From Actinokineospora diospyrosa (GTDB lineage Bacteria; Actinomycetota; Actinomycetes; Mycobacteriales; Pseudonocardiaceae), in the NCBI RefSeq assembly GCF_024171925.1, contig NZ_JAMTCO010000022.1, positions 48,468 to 112,467 of the forward strand: a stretch of 64,000 nt of DNA. Direction: 5' to 3'. The notes beneath the pieces are model-generated. The model was given only the letters and a program-made list of their open reading frames with translations, was not told the DNA's origin and did no database searches. Positions 27,305-35,791 of the stretch are shown here, piece by piece. The translations under genes and the position numbers were made by a program. Each line of letters opens with the position of its first letter. Within the stretch, counting starts at the first letter, position 1.

Positions 27305-28107
27305 TCTTTCGGCTTCTCCTCACCGGGTTCCTCGCATCCGCCGCGCTCGTGGTCGGTGCCCCGACCGCGACCGCGGCGGCTTGCGAGAGCACCGGGGTGA
27401 CTGTCGTCGTCGACTTCGGCTCCCTGGGCGGTGGCGTACAGACCCGCTGCGCGCCGGGCGACCCCAACAGCGGGCTCGCCGCGTTGGCCCAAGCCGGGTT
27501 TGGGTACACCTTCCCGACTCGCCAGCCCGGGTTCGTCTGCCGCATCGACAACCGGCCAGGGCCGGACATCGACGCATGCGTCAACACGCCGCCCGCGACC
27601 GCGTACTGGTCTTACTGGCACGCCGACCGTGGTGGCTCTTGGAACTACAGCTCGTTCGGCGCGGCCAATCGCGATCCAGCCTCTGGCACTGTCGAGGGCT
27701 GGTCTTATGGAGCAGGTAAGGCGCCAGGCGTTGCGCCCCCGGCTAAACCCGCGCCGATCCCGCCGGTAGTGCCGCCCCAGCCTGTGCCTGTGTCGACAAC
27801 CGCTCCGCCGGTAGTCCCGCCTCGCCCGACAACGCCTGTGCCGACCACTGTTGCCCCAGGCTCGTCTGCTCTGAGTTCGTCGGTAGCGCTACCGACGACA
27901 GAGCTATCGGCCACAGCATCGGCTAGCCCAGTTCCGACGAGTTCAGTGCCTGAGTCCATCACCCCACCGCTGTCTCAGCCGGAGCCCACTGCCGCGCAGA
28001 AGGAATCCGGTGGCGGACCGACGACGCTGATCGTCGTGGGCGTTGTCGTTGTCGTGCTCGCCGGGGTCGCCGCAGTCACCGCCCGCCGCAGGGCCAGGGA
28101 CGAGTAG
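27301..28107 (+). CDS. Membrane-anchored DUF4430-like protein
   Basis: A 268-residue protein: signal peptide (about 1-24), a DUF4430-like domain (about 25-140; GVTVVVDFGSLGGG, GFGYTFPTRQPGFVC, YWSYWHADRGGSWNYSSFG, GTVEGWSYGAG), a Pro/Ser/Thr-rich spacer of about 95 residues, one membrane helix (LIVVGVVVVVLAGVAAV) and a basic RRRARDE tail. It looks like the upstream protein tethered to the membrane on a stalk, where it could hand a ligand to the ECF transporter encoded next. GTG 27301 overlaps the preceding stop; the stop shares a base with the next start (TAGTG). Confidence 0.87.
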   Translation: MIFRLLLTGFLASAALVVGAPTATAAACESTGVTVVVDFGSLGGGVQTRCAPGDPNSGLAALAQAGFGYTFPTRQPGFVCRIDNRPGPDIDACVNTPPATAYWSYWHADRGGSWNYSSFGAANRDPASGTVEGWSYGAGKAPGVAPPAKPAPIPPVVPPQPVPVSTTAPPVVPPRPTTPVPTTVAPGSSALSSSVALPTTELSATASASPVPTSSVPESITPPLSQPEPTAAQKESGGGPTTLIVVGVVVVVLAGVAAVTARRRARDE

Positions 28108-29168
28108 TGCGCCCACCCCACTCCGGCGCCTGGTGGCTGTGGGCGCTCGGATTGGCGGTGGCGGCCAGCCGCACCACCAATCCGGTCTTGCTGGCCGTCA
28201 TCCTCGCTGTCGCCGGGTTCGTCGCTGTGCACTGCCGGTCGAACGCGCCGTGGTCATCGGCCTACGGGATGTTCTTGAAGTTCGGGCTCCTCGTCATCGC
28301 TATCCGCTTGGTGTTCTCGATCGTCGTTGGCGGCATCACCGGCCCCACGGTGCTGTTCACGCTGCCGGAAGTCCTCTTGCCCGATTGGGCCAAGGGAATC
28401 CGCCTGGGTGGCGATGTCACCGCTGAAGGACTCGTTCACGCCCTCTATCAAGGACTTCAGCTGGCAACTCTCCTCTGCTGCATCGGTGCCGCCAACGCGC
28501 TCGCTGATCCGCGCCGCCTGCTCAAGTCCGTGCCAGCTGCGCTCTACGAAGTCAGCGCGGCGGTTGTTGTCGCGTTGACCGTGGCGCCGCAGTTGGCGGT
28601 ATCAGCCAGAGCGGTGCGGCGGGCTAGAGCGTTGCGTGGTGATGCCGCCCGAGGGAGGAACGCGATACGGACCCTGCTGGTGCCGGTGTTGGAAGACGCA
28701 TTGGACCGGTCGTTGCACCTTGCCGCTGCGATGGACTCTCGTGGCTATGGCCGCACCGCAGGTCTCCCGAAGCGGACTCGCGTGACGACGGCTGTACTCG
28801 TCCTTGGCGGGCTTATAGGTCTATGCGTTGGTGCTTACGGCCTCTTGGACGCTGAGGCACCTGCCTTCGTAGGTGTGCCGGTCCTGATCGTGGGTGTTGT
28901 GCTTGCCGTAGCTGGGCTCGTGCTGGGTTCGCGTCGCCTCGCCCGCACGCGCTACCGGCCTGATCGATGGACTGTGCCGTCAGTTCTGATCGCCGCCTCT
29001 GGAGCAGCAGCGGGTGCGGCAGCCGTGCTAGCCGAGGCGTTCGGGGAGCTCGCGCTGATCCCGTCCACGGTTCCGCTCACCGCGCCGGAGGTGCCCGTAG
29101 TGCCCGTCATCGGTGTGTTAGTCGCCTTGCTCCCTGTGCTGCTGGCGCGACGGGAGGCACTCTCGTGA
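28107..29168 (+). CDS. ECF transporter T component (EcfT/CbiQ-like)
   Basis: A 353-residue multi-helix membrane protein of the EcfT/CbiQ family. The two coupling-helix signatures are visible as RRARALRGDA and AMDSRGYGR; their Ala-Arg-Gly triads contact the ATPases. Hydrophobic segments lie near the N-terminus (15-40, 50-75), in the centre (110-135, 150-165) and in an extended C-terminal part with four or so extra helices, longer than the usual 250-270 residue EcfT. GTG 28107 overlaps the upstream stop by one base. It joins the S component and ATPases in the inner membrane. Confidence 0.9.
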   Translation: MRPPHSGAWWLWALGLAVAASRTTNPVLLAVILAVAGFVAVHCRSNAPWSSAYGMFLKFGLLVIAIRLVFSIVVGGITGPTVLFTLPEVLLPDWAKGIRLGGDVTAEGLVHALYQGLQLATLLCCIGAANALADPRRLLKSVPAALYEVSAAVVVALTVAPQLAVSARAVRRARALRGDAARGRNAIRTLLVPVLEDALDRSLHLAAAMDSRGYGRTAGLPKRTRVTTAVLVLGGLIGLCVGAYGLLDAEAPAFVGVPVLIVGVVLAVAGLVLGSRRLARTRYRPDRWTVPSVLIAASGAAAGAAAVLAEAFGELALIPSTVPLTAPEVPVVPVIGVLVALLPVLLARREALS

Positions 29169-30766
29169 TCCGGTTCGAGCAGGTGACAATCGCCTACGCG
29201 GAGAAGCCCGTGCTGGCTGGTGTCGACTTCGAGATCCCAGAAGGCGAGCTGTGTTTGGTCGTCGGCGGTACCGGGGCCGGTAAGTCCACCTTGCTGCGTG
29301 CCATCAATGGTCTTGTCCCGCACTTCACCGGCGGCACGCTTACGGGTCGCGTTCTCGTAGATGGCCGCGACACCGCCATCAACCCGCCCAGGGAGTTGGC
29401 CGACGTGGTGGGGATGGTCGGGCAAGACCCCGTTGCCGGGTTCGTCACCGACACCGTCGAAGAGGAACTCGCCTACTCGATGGAGTCGCTCGCGATCCCC
29501 GCCGCCGTCATGCGCAAGCGCGTTGAAGAGACCGTCGACCTGCTCGGGCTGGCCGACCTGCGGGACAGGCCCCTGGCATCGCTGTCCGGCGGTCAGCAGC
29601 AGCGAGTCGCCATTGGCGCTGCTTTGACCGCGCATCCCCGGATCCTCGTGCTCGACGAACCCACGTCAGCGCTCGACCCGGGTGCCGCCGAAGACGTCCT
29701 CGCCGCGGTCCACCGGCTCGTGCACGACCTGGCCATGACCGTTGTCATCGCCGAGCACCGGCTTGAACGAGTCGCTCAGTACGCCGACCGCGTTGTCTGG
29801 CTGCCCGGCAGTGGGGTCGCTCCAGTGATAGGCGACCCCGGCCCGGTACTCGCGGACGCTCCGGTAGCCCCGCCTGTCGTGCGGTTGGGCCAGCTCGCGG
29901 GTTGGGATCCACCACCGGTGTCTATTCGCGATGCTCGCCGCCTCGCTGGTCCCTTGCGCGAACGCTTGCGCCTTCTTACGCCGCCGGTAGCGGACATTGT
30001 GCCAGCCAACGCGATCCTGACCGCGAACGCCGTTTCCGTCCGGTATGGCAAGACGCCCGCCGTGCGTGAAGTGACGTTGACTGTGTCAGCGGGGGAGCGG
30101 GTCGCGGTGATGGGCCGCAACGGCTCCGGTAAGTCGAGCCTGCTGTGGGCGCTGCAGGGCAGCGGTAAACGGGCGTCCGGCACCGTCGAGGTAGACGGGA
30201 AGGATCCCGCCTCGCTCAAGCCCCCAGCTCGCCGCACAAAGATCGGCTTGGTTCCCCAACAGCCCTCGGACCTGCTGTACCTGCACACTGTCGCCGCTGA
30301 ATGCGCTCAAGCCGACGCCGAGTCCGGTCGCCCGAAGGGGACTTGCCGCGCACTCGTCGACGACTTGGCCCCAGGTATCCCCGATGACATCCACCCGCGA
30401 GACCTGTCTGAGGGGCAACGCCTCGCCCTTGTGCTCGCCATCGCGCTGACCCCGCGCCCCACGGTCTTGTTGCTCGATGAGCCGACCCGAGGCTTGGACT
30501 ATCCCGCCAAGAGCCGGTTGGCGGAGAACCTGCGCGCGCTCACCCGCGCTGGACACGCCGTTGTCCTAGCCACCCACGATGTCGAGTTCGTGGCTGAAGC
30601 GGCCGAGAGGGTCGTTGTCCTCGCCGACGGCGAGGTGGTCGCGGACGGTCCGGTCGATCAGGTCGTGACAGCGTCACCGGTCTTCGCACCGCAGGTAGCC
30701 AAGGTCCTCGCGCCGCAGCCGTGGCTCACCGTTGCCGCTGTCGAGACCGCCTTGGCGGCTCTATGA
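29165..30766 (+). CDS. ECF transporter ATPase, two fused ABC domains (EcfA1-EcfA2)
   Basis: A 533-residue double ATPase. Domain 1 (about 1-235): Walker A GGTGAGKST, signature LSGGQQQRVA, Walker B ILVLDEPTSALD, switch His in IAEHRLE. Domain 2 (about 280-530): Walker A GRNGSGKSS, signature-like LSEGQRLAL, Walker B VLLLDEPTRGLD, switch His in ATHDVEF. Domain 2 has Glu at the third signature position (SEGQ), a known variant in ECF ATPases. It energises uptake through the T component. GTG 29165 overlaps the T gene by four bases, and its stop overlaps the S gene. Confidence 0.95.
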   Translation: MIRFEQVTIAYAEKPVLAGVDFEIPEGELCLVVGGTGAGKSTLLRAINGLVPHFTGGTLTGRVLVDGRDTAINPPRELADVVGMVGQDPVAGFVTDTVEEELAYSMESLAIPAAVMRKRVEETVDLLGLADLRDRPLASLSGGQQQRVAIGAALTAHPRILVLDEPTSALDPGAAEDVLAAVHRLVHDLAMTVVIAEHRLERVAQYADRVVWLPGSGVAPVIGDPGPVLADAPVAPPVVRLGQLAGWDPPPVSIRDARRLAGPLRERLRLLTPPVADIVPANAILTANAVSVRYGKTPAVREVTLTVSAGERVAVMGRNGSGKSSLLWALQGSGKRASGTVEVDGKDPASLKPPARRTKIGLVPQQPSDLLYLHTVAAECAQADAESGRPKGTCRALVDDLAPGIPDDIHPRDLSEGQRLALVLAIALTPRPTVLLLDEPTRGLDYPAKSRLAENLRALTRAGHAVVLATHDVEFVAEAAERVVVLADGEVVADGPVDQVVTASPVFAPQVAKVLAPQPWLTVAAVETALAAL

Positions 30767-31551
30767 ACACGCCTGTGAAGATCGGACCACGATCGGCCAT
30801 CGCGTTGGCGCTGTCCGCGGTGATGGGCGTGGTTGCGTTCTGCTGGCCACTAGTCGTCGACCCCGGTGTTGGTATCGCGCATGGGCGCGACGCACCGCTT
30901 GTGTTCGCGTTGCTGCTGCCTGTCGCGCTGGCGGTAGTCCTAGCTGAGCTCGCCGACGGCGGGATGGACGCGAAGGCCGTCGCGATGCTCGGGGTTCTGA
31001 GTGCGCTAGGAGCCGCGTTGCGGCCGCTCGGGGCGGGTACTGCCGGGATCGAGACGATCTTCTTCCTCATGGTGCTCGCGGGCCGGGTGTTCGGGCCCGG
31101 GTTCGGCTTCGTCCTCGGCAACACCACCCTGTTCGCCTCTGCACTGCTCACCGGCGGTGTCGGGCCGTGGCTGCCCTACCAGATGCTCGGCTCCGCGTGG
31201 GTGGCGTTAGGTGCGGGCCTGCTCCCTAAAGTCAGCGGACGGCTCGAACTGGTCATGCTCGCCTGTTACGGCGCGATCGCCGGTCTGCTCTATGGGCTAC
31301 TGCTGAACCTGTCGTTCTGGCCCTTCGCGTTGGGCTCGGGAACCACGTTGTCCTTCGTGCCAGGCGACCCCATCGGTGACAACCTCACCCGCCTGTTCTT
31401 GTTCTCCCTGGCCACCTCACTCGGCTGGGACATCGGCCGTGCCATCACCACCGTTGTCCTAGTGCTCGCCACCGGACCCGTGCTGCTGCGCGTGTTCCGG
31501 CGCGCTGCCCGCCGCGCTCATTTCCACCCCATAAGAGAGGAACTCACATGA
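30763..31551 (+). CDS. ECF transporter S component, probable cobalamin/corrinoid binder
   Basis: A 262-residue membrane protein with about six hydrophobic segments in the size range of CbrT-like S components. Small-residue-rich helices such as SAIALALSAVMGVVAF and GFVLGNTTLFASALLTGGVG fit docking to EcfT. Substrate specificity is inferred from the upstream B12 riboswitch and from the flanking transcobalamin-like proteins, not from residues. ATG 30763 overlaps the ATPase stop by four bases. Confidence 0.88.
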   Translation: MNTPVKIGPRSAIALALSAVMGVVAFCWPLVVDPGVGIAHGRDAPLVFALLLPVALAVVLAELADGGMDAKAVAMLGVLSALGAALRPLGAGTAGIETIFFLMVLAGRVFGPGFGFVLGNTTLFASALLTGGVGPWLPYQMLGSAWVALGAGLLPKVSGRLELVMLACYGAIAGLLYGLLLNLSFWPFALGSGTTLSFVPGDPIGDNLTRLFLFSLATSLGWDIGRAITTVVLVLATGPVLLRVFRRAARRAHFHPIREELT

Positions 31552-32561
31552 GACGCAGAACCCTGGCCCTAGTGGTCGCCTGCGCTGTCACGGTCATCGC
31601 CGCACCTAGCGCTACCGCCGCACCTACGCACATTCCGGCCCAGGCAGCGGCAGGTTGGCTCGCGCGCCAACTCGTCGACGGCGACCACATGGTCACCGAG
31701 TTCGGCGGGATCACCTACCCCGACCAAGGTCTCACCATCGACACCGTCTTCGCCCTAGCGGCCAGCGGCACCTCCGATGGCCACGGCGGAGCTGCCCTCA
31801 CCTGGCTCGCCCGCCCCGAGAACCTTGGCGGCTACATCGGCACCGACGGCGAGGCCTACGCGGGCGCCACCGCCAAGACCGCCCTGGCGGTGCAGGTGCG
31901 GGGCGGCAACCCGACCGCGTTCGGCGGCGTGGACCTGATCGCCCGACTGCGCTCCCTGCAGGCGCCCAGCGGCCGGTTCTCCGACGTCTCCGCCTGGGGC
32001 GACTTCAGCAACACCATCACCCAGTCACTGGCTGTCATCACCCTCGGCCGCACGACCGCGGGCGCGCCGACCAAGGCCGTCGACTTCCTCGCCGCCGCGC
32101 AGTGCGCTGACGGTGGTTACCCGATCACCCTGGGTGCCCCGACCTGCGTCAGCGACACCGACGCCACCGGCTTCGCGGTCCAGGCCCTCGCCGCTGCCCA
32201 CCGCCCCGTCCACCCGGCGGTGACCTGGCTGGTCGGTCGTCAGCAGTCCGGTGGCGGTCTGGCGTCCGGTCCGGGAACCGGCACCCCCAACGCCAACAGC
32301 ACCGCGCTCGCGCTGCAGGCGTTCCAGGTGGGCGGACGGCCGCTGCCCGGGCTCCGCGCCCGCGCGTACCTGCTCGGCCTGCGCGTCACCTGCGCCGGGC
32401 CGGTCGCCGACCGCGGCGCGATCGCGTTCGACGCCAGCGGCTTCGCCACCGCCACCGCGGCCAGGGCCACCCCGCAGGCCGTCGTCGCGCTGCGCGGTCG
32501 TCCACTCGCGACCCTGAGCTCGGCGGGCTCGACCTCGGCCGTGCCCACCCTGGCCTGCTGA
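31548..32561 (+). CDS. Secreted alpha/alpha-toroid protein, transcobalamin alpha-domain-like
   Basis: A 337-residue secreted paralogue of the protein at 25626. Signal peptide about 1-25 (LALVVACAVTVIAAPSATAA). The toroid region matches its paralogue segment by segment (GWLARQLVDGDH, LRSLQAPSGRFSD, FLAAAQCADGGYPI, CVSDTDATGFAVQAL, WLVGRQQSGGGLASG) and ends with SAGSTSAVPTLAC, equivalent to the paralogue's ASNALPTVDC just before its anchor. It has no anchor and so is soluble. AGAGG precedes ATG 31548, which overlaps the S-component stop. It closes the riboswitch operon; a terminator hairpin follows. Confidence 0.87.
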   Translation: MRRRTLALVVACAVTVIAAPSATAAPTHIPAQAAAGWLARQLVDGDHMVTEFGGITYPDQGLTIDTVFALAASGTSDGHGGAALTWLARPENLGGYIGTDGEAYAGATAKTALAVQVRGGNPTAFGGVDLIARLRSLQAPSGRFSDVSAWGDFSNTITQSLAVITLGRTTAGAPTKAVDFLAAAQCADGGYPITLGAPTCVSDTDATGFAVQALAAAHRPVHPAVTWLVGRQQSGGGLASGPGTGTPNANSTALALQAFQVGGRPLPGLRARAYLLGLRVTCAGPVADRGAIAFDASGFATATAARATPQAVVALRGRPLATLSSAGSTSAVPTLAC

Positions 32562-32571
32562 AACCCGGTTG

Positions 32572-32598
32572 CCTGGCCGTCGCGCGGCGGCGGCCAGG
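32572..32598 (+). terminator. Hairpin closing the B12 uptake operon
   Basis: CCTGGCCG pairs with CGGCCAGG around an 11-base GC-rich loop, ten bases after the last stop of the operon. There is no T-tract. Confidence 0.65.
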
Positions 32599-32690
32599 TC
32601 AATTCGGTGTATTGCTTCCCGGGCTCGACCCTTGAGCGGGCAACCGCGGTGCGCTCATGCTGTGCGGACACCAGCACCGAGGAGCGCACC

Positions 32691-33635
32691 GTGACGATGG
32701 CCGCGTCGATCACCGACGACGGGGAGCACCTGTCGGCCGAGTTGGCCGCCGCGCTGCGCGCCGGACCGTTCGACCGCGCGCTCGACCTCGCCATCCGCCG
32801 CCGCGGCTTGAGCCTGGAGGCCGTCCAGCGCCGGGTCGCCCTGCGCGGCGCCACCGTCAGCCAGGCGACCCTCAGCTACTGGCGCCGTGGTGGCCGCCGC
32901 CCGGATGGTGACCGCTCATTGCGTGCTGTGCGCGCACTAGAAGACAGCTTGGGTCTGCCTCGCGCCGCCTTAGAGCGGTTGCTCACCCCCGTCCGGCCAC
33001 GCTCCCCTGAGGACACCGCCGCCGGTCTTGCCAACGCGCTGGACCTCTCCCCGGCAGCCATAGAGTCTTGCGACGGTATAGACCTAGTCGGCAACAACCG
33101 GTTGAGCCTGATGTCGCTGCACCAGCACGTCCATATCGGCCCCGACCGCACTGAGCGCTTGGTTCGCACCGAGATCGTCGCCACCGCCCGGGTCAACGGC
33201 GTCGACCGCTGGGTCAGCTTCTTCCACCCCCAAGACGGCGAAGGGCACCAGCCCACTGTCGTCGGAACACGGTGCTGCCGCCCCGCCCGGGCGCGCACCG
33301 ACCCCGACAGCGAACTGCTCGCCGTCGAACTCCGCTTCGACTACCCCCTCAGGTCCGGCGAGACTTACGTCTACTCCTTCGACATCGGCTACGAAGGCCC
33401 GCCACCCGCTACCGACTACTCCCAGTACGGCTTGCGCACCCCCGCGCGCCAACTGGTCCTTCAAGTCTCGTTCGACCCCGCACAGGTCCCCGTCCGGTGC
33501 TACCGCTACTACAAGAGCCCAGCAGGGCTTTCATCCATCGACGGCGAACTGCCACTAGGCCCCAGCATGACCACCCACATAGCGATCCCGGATGCCCCAC
33601 CCGGCGTTCACGGGATCAGATGGGAATGGGAGTAA
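32691..33635 (+). CDS. XRE-like helix-turn-helix protein with unknown C-terminal domain
   Basis: A 314-residue soluble protein. Residues about 20-85 look like a divergent Cro/C1-type helix-turn-helix (LDLAIRRRGLSLEAVQRRVA, then ATVSQATLSYWRRGGRRPDG and LEDSLGLPRAALERLL). The remaining 200 residues are a beta-rich domain I cannot name (HQHVHIGPDRTE, RWVSFFHPQDGEG, YVYSFDIGYEGPP, RCYRYYKSP). It is probably a regulator whose C-domain senses a signal. GTG 32691 has GAGGAG six bases upstream; ATG 32697 is the alternative. It lies just after the B12 uptake operon but has its own ribosome site and follows a terminator. Confidence 0.78.
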   Translation: MTMAASITDDGEHLSAELAAALRAGPFDRALDLAIRRRGLSLEAVQRRVALRGATVSQATLSYWRRGGRRPDGDRSLRAVRALEDSLGLPRAALERLLTPVRPRSPEDTAAGLANALDLSPAAIESCDGIDLVGNNRLSLMSLHQHVHIGPDRTERLVRTEIVATARVNGVDRWVSFFHPQDGEGHQPTVVGTRCCRPARARTDPDSELLAVELRFDYPLRSGETYVYSFDIGYEGPPPATDYSQYGLRTPARQLVLQVSFDPAQVPVRCYRYYKSPAGLSSIDGELPLGPSMTTHIAIPDAPPGVHGIRWEWE

Positions 33636-33650
33636 GACGAGCCGCGGTGC

Positions 33651-33683
33651 CGGTCGCGGGCTGATGCAGTGAGCCCGCGACCG
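33651..33683. terminator. Bidirectional terminator between convergent genes
   Basis: A 12-bp perfect stem (CGGTCGCGGGCT / AGCCCGCGACCG) with a nine-base loop lies between the stops of the XRE-like gene (33635) and the M64 peptidase (33691, minus strand). Confidence 0.8.
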
Positions 33684-33690
33684 ACAGCTC

Positions 33691-34677
33691 TTAGCGGGCA
33701 GGAGCCTTACGCGCGATAGCGGCCTTCATGACATCCAACCCGATCAGGTTGAACGGCCGTCCCAAGCTGCGCATGAGTGAGTTCTCCGTTGGCCGGTACA
33801 CCCCGCGCTTGTAGTAGTAGCCGCCCTGGTAGGTACCGATGACACCGCCGTCGGGGGAAGCCTTGCCGATGTAGGAGTACCACTTGACGCGGTAGCGCGT
33901 CATCGACGAACTCGGGTAGATGGAGACGTTGACCTCACGCGGTTCCGAACCCGTGTAGAGGTCGTTGGGGTAGTCGTACTCGTCGGCGAGCCCGCCGATG
34001 GAATGCCCGAGCTCGTGCGTCGCGATCTGGCCGGACTGCGCGTTGCCGCCCGAGGAGGTCGCGACACCGCCGCCCGCACCGCCGTACTTTGTGCTGTTGG
34101 CCACCGCGAGGACCTGGTCCGCGCCGGGCGCCAAGGCGGCGTACTGCTTGGCCTTGGTCTCGTTGACGCACAGCAGCCGTTCCATGTCCCCGCACCAGAA
34201 GTACATGTCCAGCGCGGTGCTGCGGCTGACCCCCTTGCTCGGGTCGTTGTCCACACCGGACTGCGTGGACACCACGTTGACCTGCCACACGTTGAACGAG
34301 TTCTTCATCGACTTGAACGGCTCGACCTGGGTCAGCTCGTTCCAGCGGTTGAGCACGTGCTGGTGGTAGGTCGGCAGCTGCGCGGCGGTGTAGCCGTCGC
34401 CGACGAAGACGAGGTCGAACTTCGAGCTGGACGGGCCCGCGTTCTGGATGGTGACGACGTCGGCGGCCACCGCGGCGAGCGGGGCGGCGGTGGCGACCGG
34501 CGCCGCCACCCGGGCCCGGGTGATCTTGCCGTCGGGGGAGAAGACCTCCTTGACGACCGTGTTGGCGGCCGCGGGCGCCGGTGGGGGAGCCGCGGTGGCC
34601 GCGGGCTGCACCGCGACCACGACGGCGGCGGCGACACCGGCCGCCGCTGCCGCGGCGAGCAGGGATTTCGTGCGCAT
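33691..34677 (-). CDS. Secreted M64-family metallopeptidase
   Basis: A 328-residue exported zinc peptidase. Signal peptide about 1-29 (LLAAAAAAGVAAAVVVAV, then ATAA). An Ala/Pro-rich propeptide-like stretch is followed by the M64 core from about residue 85 (FDLVFVGDGYTAAQLPTYH). The zinc site HELGHSIGGLADEY is the family hallmark (HExxH with a downstream Asp/Glu). Family members include IgA peptidase-like enzymes; the substrate here is unknown. ATG 34677 follows GGAG five bases upstream. It is divergent from the LysR gene at 34838, which may control it. Confidence 0.92.
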   Translation of the reverse strand: MRTKSLLAAAAAAGVAAAVVVAVQPAATAAPPPAPAAANTVVKEVFSPDGKITRARVAAPVATAAPLAAVAADVVTIQNAGPSSSKFDLVFVGDGYTAAQLPTYHQHVLNRWNELTQVEPFKSMKNSFNVWQVNVVSTQSGVDNDPSKGVSRSTALDMYFWCGDMERLLCVNETKAKQYAALAPGADQVLAVANSTKYGGAGGGVATSSGGNAQSGQIATHELGHSIGGLADEYDYPNDLYTGSEPREVNVSIYPSSSMTRYRVKWYSYIGKASPDGGVIGTYQGGYYYKRGVYRPTENSLMRSLGRPFNLIGLDVMKAAIARKAPAR

Positions 34678-34801
34678 GATGCTCCGTTTCAGGCAGGGAA
34701 GCGCAGGGACGTGCGCAAGAGCCCGCCCACTATCGCCCGCACGCGGAGCACCCGGGTAATCACAGCTTGCATAACCCCGGTTTATAGGTGCGCTGAATCT
34801 G

Positions 34802-34831
34802 TTGAACGCCAAGGTGCGCCAGTCCTAGGCT
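34802..34831 (+). promoter_or_regulatory. Promoter of the LysR gene (leaderless)
   Basis: TTGAAC (34802-34807) and TAGGCT (34826-34831) are separated by 18 bp, a housekeeping-sigma pattern. The ATG lies six bases after the -10 with no Shine-Dalgarno sequence, so the mRNA is probably leaderless. Confidence 0.6.
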
Positions 34832-34837
34832 CGGTAG

Positions 34838-35791
34838 ATGGAACTGGAGCTGCGCCATCTGCGGACGATCTGCGTCATCGCCGAGACGGGCAGCCTCACC
34901 AAGGCCGCCACCGTGTTAGGGCTGTCGCAACCCGCGCTCACCGCCCGGCTCCGCCGCGTCGAAACCGAGATCGGTGCCGCGCTGTTCGCCCGCGGCCCCC
35001 GCGGTGTCGTGCCGACCGTTGTCGGGCAGTTCGTGCTGTCGCGATCGCGATCGATCCTGCACAGCGTCGCCGATCTCCACGACGGCGCCGCGCGCTACTT
35101 CGACGCGACGGCACCGGTGATCGCCCTCGGTGGCGCTGTCGGCTCGGTGTCGGTCGGGCTCGCCGAACGGATGGTCGAGAGCCTCACCGGCGTGGAGGTC
35201 CGCCTGACCATGGAGTACTCGCCCAGGCTGCTGTGGGACCTGATCGCCGCAGGCAGGCTCGACGTCGTGGCCACCGTCGACTACCCGGGCCACGAGCTCT
35301 CATCCACGGCCGACATCGAATGCGTCACCATCGCCCACGAACCCATCTTCGTGGCGCTCGCGGCATCCGACCCCTTGGCTTGCCGCGACGAGATAGCGCT
35401 ACCGGAGCTGGCGAACCGCACGTGGGTGATGACGCCATCCGACGGCGCAGGCTGGCCTGACTGCTTCCACGTCGTTTGCGAGCACGCCGGGTTCACGCCT
35501 CGTGTCCGGTACACCTCACCGAGCACCGAGTCCATCCGCGATCTCGTGGCAGGCAACCGCGCGGTGACCGCATGCCAAGCCGTCTATAGAGGTGGCGACG
35601 GGGTCGTAGTCCGTCCCCTGACGGGCAGCCCTGTCGAGATGCGCCACATCTTGGCCTACCGGCGCGAGGGACCAGTGGTCGAACATATGGCGGCAGTGAC
35701 CGAGTTCGCCATGCAGGCTTACTGGGCTTACGCCAAGCAGTACTCACACCACTTCGACACGTTGCGGCACCGCGCCCAACTAGTCCACTGA
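34838..35791 (+). CDS. LysR-family transcriptional regulator
   Basis: A 317-residue LysR protein: N-terminal winged helix (ELRHLRTICVIAETGSLTKA, then LSQPALTARLRRVETEIGA), linker helix and an effector domain of periplasmic-binding fold from about residue 90. The effector cannot be predicted. Its neighbours are the divergent M64 peptidase and cobF, whose stop overlaps its own (convergent, 12-bp overlap). LysR regulators often control the divergent gene, so the peptidase is the first candidate target. Confidence 0.93.
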   Translation: MELELRHLRTICVIAETGSLTKAATVLGLSQPALTARLRRVETEIGAALFARGPRGVVPTVVGQFVLSRSRSILHSVADLHDGAARYFDATAPVIALGGAVGSVSVGLAERMVESLTGVEVRLTMEYSPRLLWDLIAAGRLDVVATVDYPGHELSSTADIECVTIAHEPIFVALAASDPLACRDEIALPELANRTWVMTPSDGAGWPDCFHVVCEHAGFTPRVRYTSPSTESIRDLVAGNRAVTACQAVYRGGDGVVVRPLTGSPVEMRHILAYRREGPVVEHMAAVTEFAMQAYWAYAKQYSHHFDTLRHRAQLVH

